From positions 1-64,000 of the forward strand of contig NZ_JAFEWC010000001.1 in the NCBI RefSeq assembly GCF_017355875.1: a DNA stretch of 64,000 nt, in the 5' to 3' direction. The DNA comes from Aridibaculum aurantiacum (lineage in GTDB: Bacteria; Bacteroidota; Bacteroidia; Chitinophagales; Chitinophagaceae). The translations under genes and the position numbers were made by a program. Under the pieces are notes generated by a model. It was not told the DNA's origin. It saw nothing but the letters and a program-made list of their open reading frames with translations, and made no database searches. How positions within the stretch are numbered: position 1 is the first letter of the stretch; every line of letters starts with the position of its first letter. Below, one piece after another: positions 62,189 to 64,000 of the stretch.

Positions 62189-64000
62189 ATGAAGAACGGA
62201 ATGCAACATAAGATAGGCTTGCTACTGGCAATGTGTTTGGCGCTATTTACAATTGGCAATGCACAAGAAGTGAGTGTAAAAGGCAGGCTCGTGGATAGTG
62301 CTTCGACAAAGCAAATTGCTGACGCTACCATCAATTTCCAGGAGGTAGAGAAGAAGATCTCGAAGACAATTCTTTCAGATAAAAGCGGCGCATTCCAAAC
62401 CAATTTAGTACCAGGCAGATACAGGGTGATGATAACCCATAGCAGTTTCAGGAGAAGGCTGATGCCACTGAAGGTGGAAGCGGAACCGATAGACATAGGC
62501 AACGTACAACTTGTACCCGGGATGAAAATGCTGGGCGATGTAACGGTCACTGCTGCCAGGCCAATGGTAGAGCAGCAGGGTGACAAGCTGATCTATAATG
62601 TAGAGGATGATCCCGTGGCAAGATCGGAATCGGCCAGTGACATACTGCGGAGGACACCTTATGTAAACGTGGATGGAGATGGCGCTATCCAGGTAAATGG
62701 GCAATCAAATTTTAGAGTGTTACTGGATGGGAGAGAGACTGCTTTGTTTTCTCAGAATGTAAAGGAAGCACTGAAAGCTTTTCCGGGCGCTACCATTGCG
62801 CGCATAGAAATTATTACGTCGCCTTCGGCTAAATACGATGCGGAAGGTGTGGGCGGCATCATCAATATCATCACCAAGAAGAAAGTTGCCGGTTATAACG
62901 GAACGATCAACTCAGGTATTAACAGCCTCGGCAATACGAATGCTGGATTGAACATTAACCTGAAGGTTGGCAAGGTGGGTATAAGTGGAACATATAGCGT
63001 TATGAACAACGATGGACTTCGCAGCCGCCAGATGGGTATTACAACGCCTGTAAACCCTATTGCTTTTGCAAGCAGGCAAGTGGGTGGAGGTCGCGTAACC
63101 GACCTGTTCTTTCACCAGGGAAATTTGGAACTTAGTTATGACATCGATAGCACCAATACGTTAGTCTTTTATGGCAATATGGGCAAGCATAGAAACCGGG
63201 CTGAAAATGATTACACGATCAATACGTTGTTTGCAAACGGGAATTCGGATATAAGCCCTTATCTCCTCGACACCAGGTTCGAAATGCCGACATACGGCTT
63301 TGGTTCTGACTATATCCGCAAGTTTAAAGGAAAGCCGCAAAAGGAGTTCAACATCCGTTTCAATGCGCTTTACAACACCAACCGTTCTTTTTCCAACAGC
63401 CAGCAGGATATTGGACCTACGGATCGGTTTCTCCTTAACAACAGCGAGGCATTCAATAGCGAGTACACGGTGCAGGCAGATCTTATTGAGCCAATCAATA
63501 AGTCTACCCGGCTAGAAACAGGCGTTAAAACTATTTTGAGAAAAGCATACTCTGATTTTGAAAGCCTGATCAAATTCAATAAAGCAGAACCTTACCGCAC
63601 TAACCCCGCTAACACCGACAGGTTTGGGTACGACCAGAATGTGTATGGGGGATATGTGTCTGTAAATAAGGTTACCAAAGTAGTTACAGCCCGCCTCGGT
63701 TTACGCATTGAGCACACAAGCGTGTTTGGTGATTTTACCAGCACGTCTACCACAGTTAGGCAAGAGTATACCAACCTCATTCCCAACGTGATGCTATCGC
63801 GGCAGTTCAGCAAAACCATGAACTCCAATTTCACCTACAACATGCGGCTTGGAAGACCTTTTATACAGAGCCTGAACCCGTTTGTAAACAACAACGACTC
63901 GCTTAATATCAGCTTTGGTAATCCTAATCTCGGGCCTCAATACGTACACAGCTTCGCGCTGCAAAACCGGTTCTTCAAAGGCCCTAAGTTTATTTCTATC
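62189..64000 (+). CDS. TonB-dependent receptor-like outer-membrane barrel, 3' end outside window
   Basis: 604 codons are open to the edge with no stop. The start ATG at 62189 opens MKNGMQHKIGLLLAMCLALF, a signal peptide with cleavage near 'GNAQE'. Next is a carboxypeptidase-like domain ('VKGRLVDSASTKQIADATI'), then the plug ('DILRRTPYVNVDGDGAIQVNG', 'EIITSPSAKYDAEGVGGIINIIT'), and the barrel from about residue 240. The layout fits outer-membrane beta-barrel receptors of the OMP_b-brl_3 group. It is divergent from the two-component genes, which may control it. Confidence 0.88.
   Translation, partial: MKNGMQHKIGLLLAMCLALFTIGNAQEVSVKGRLVDSASTKQIADATINFQEVEKKISKTILSDKSGAFQTNLVPGRYRVMITHSSFRRRLMPLKVEAEPIDIGNVQLVPGMKMLGDVTVTAARPMVEQQGDKLIYNVEDDPVARSESASDILRRTPYVNVDGDGAIQVNGQSNFRVLLDGRETALFSQNVKEALKAFPGATIARIEIITSPSAKYDAEGVGGIINIITKKKVAGYNGTINSGINSLGNTNAGLNINLKVGKVGISGTYSVMNNDGLRSRQMGITTPVNPIAFASRQVGGGRVTDLFFHQGNLELSYDIDSTNTLVFYGNMGKHRNRAENDYTINTLFANGNSDISPYLLDTRFEMPTYGFGSDYIRKFKGKPQKEFNIRFNALYNTNRSFSNSQQDIGPTDRFLLNNSEAFNSEYTVQADLIEPINKSTRLETGVKTILRKAYSDFESLIKFNKAEPYRTNPANTDRFGYDQNVYGGYVSVNKVTKVVTARLGLRIEHTSVFGDFTSTSTTVRQEYTNLIPNVMLSRQFSKTMNSNFTYNMRLGRPFIQSLNPFVNNNDSLNISFGNPNLGPQYVHSFALQNRFFKGPKFISI

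Noticed and set aside
61974-62231. Upstream extension of the histidine kinase frame
   Set aside because: It would overlap the start of the divergent receptor gene, and the membrane anchor begins at the ATG at 61973.
1-64000. tRNA, rRNA, tmRNA, RNase P RNA or SRP RNA genes
   Set aside because: The intergenic stretches were read for their conserved motifs and none was found; very diverged ones could be missed.

Overview
The window looks like a chromosomal segment of a Bacteroidota bacterium, most likely of the Chitinophagaceae or a close relative. The grounds are a SusC/SusD pair, type IX secretion (T9SS) markers (PorZ, a C-terminal type-B sorting protein), the gliding genes gldE and gldD next to ssb, mutY and an HU gene, a 30-residue AURKAIP1/COX24-type protein, little visible Shine-Dalgarno signal, and many promoters of the Bacteroidota type (-7 element TAnnTTTG). 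This is inferred from gene content and motifs; no 16S rRNA, tRNA or CRISPR array was seen.

Layout. 1-127: right-hand end of a probable IS3-type element running off the window. 184-6000: housekeeping and lipid genes (amine oxidase, FabH, lipid kinase, heme A synthase, RNase HII). 6006-11814: an arsenosugar locus (AhpD-like protein, radical-SAM ArsS, two glycosyltransferases) with an acyltransferase, a double VOC protein and a divergent purine nucleoside phosphorylase embedded in or beside it. 11930-16262: GNAT, a small overlapping ORF, a DUF4836 lipoprotein and an ABC transporter. 16310-24837: a mostly minus-strand block with ricT, holB, GPx, a beta-helix lipoprotein, comF and radA, plus a tandem pair of small four-cysteine exported proteins. 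25242-29980: metallopeptidase, sterol desaturase, RNase G, small basic protein, TPR protein, HU. 30183-37409: mutY-ssb-gldE-gldD, then DUF3109, LutB-like and deacetylase genes. 37433-44612: EamA, purH, comEC, a C-terminal half of carB standing alone, and a Sua5-type gene. 44613-45382: a gene-free region with two copies of a palindrome-rich element. 45383-64000: porZ, an MMPL/RND exporter, susC/susD, a nine-repeat T9SS protein, a two-component system and a TonB-dependent receptor-like barrel cut by the window edge.

The most interesting points are: (1) the arsenosugar locus with a nucleoside phosphorylase that carries Asp where 6-oxopurine PNPs have Asn, suggesting it could strip adenine from the deoxyadenosyl-arsenic product of ArsS; (2) a tandem element of about 240 bp with four short-loop palindromes each and conserved internal spacing; (3) a carB gene that consists only of the second synthetase half; (4) several unrelated genes whose -7 promoter element sits only 3-6 nt before the ATG, suggesting leaderless transcripts; (5) a dispersed intergenic repeat with four related copies.

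Starts were often shortened from the longest open frame when signal peptides, family length or promoter position argued for an internal ATG. All family names rest on recognised motifs and general similarity, not on searches.
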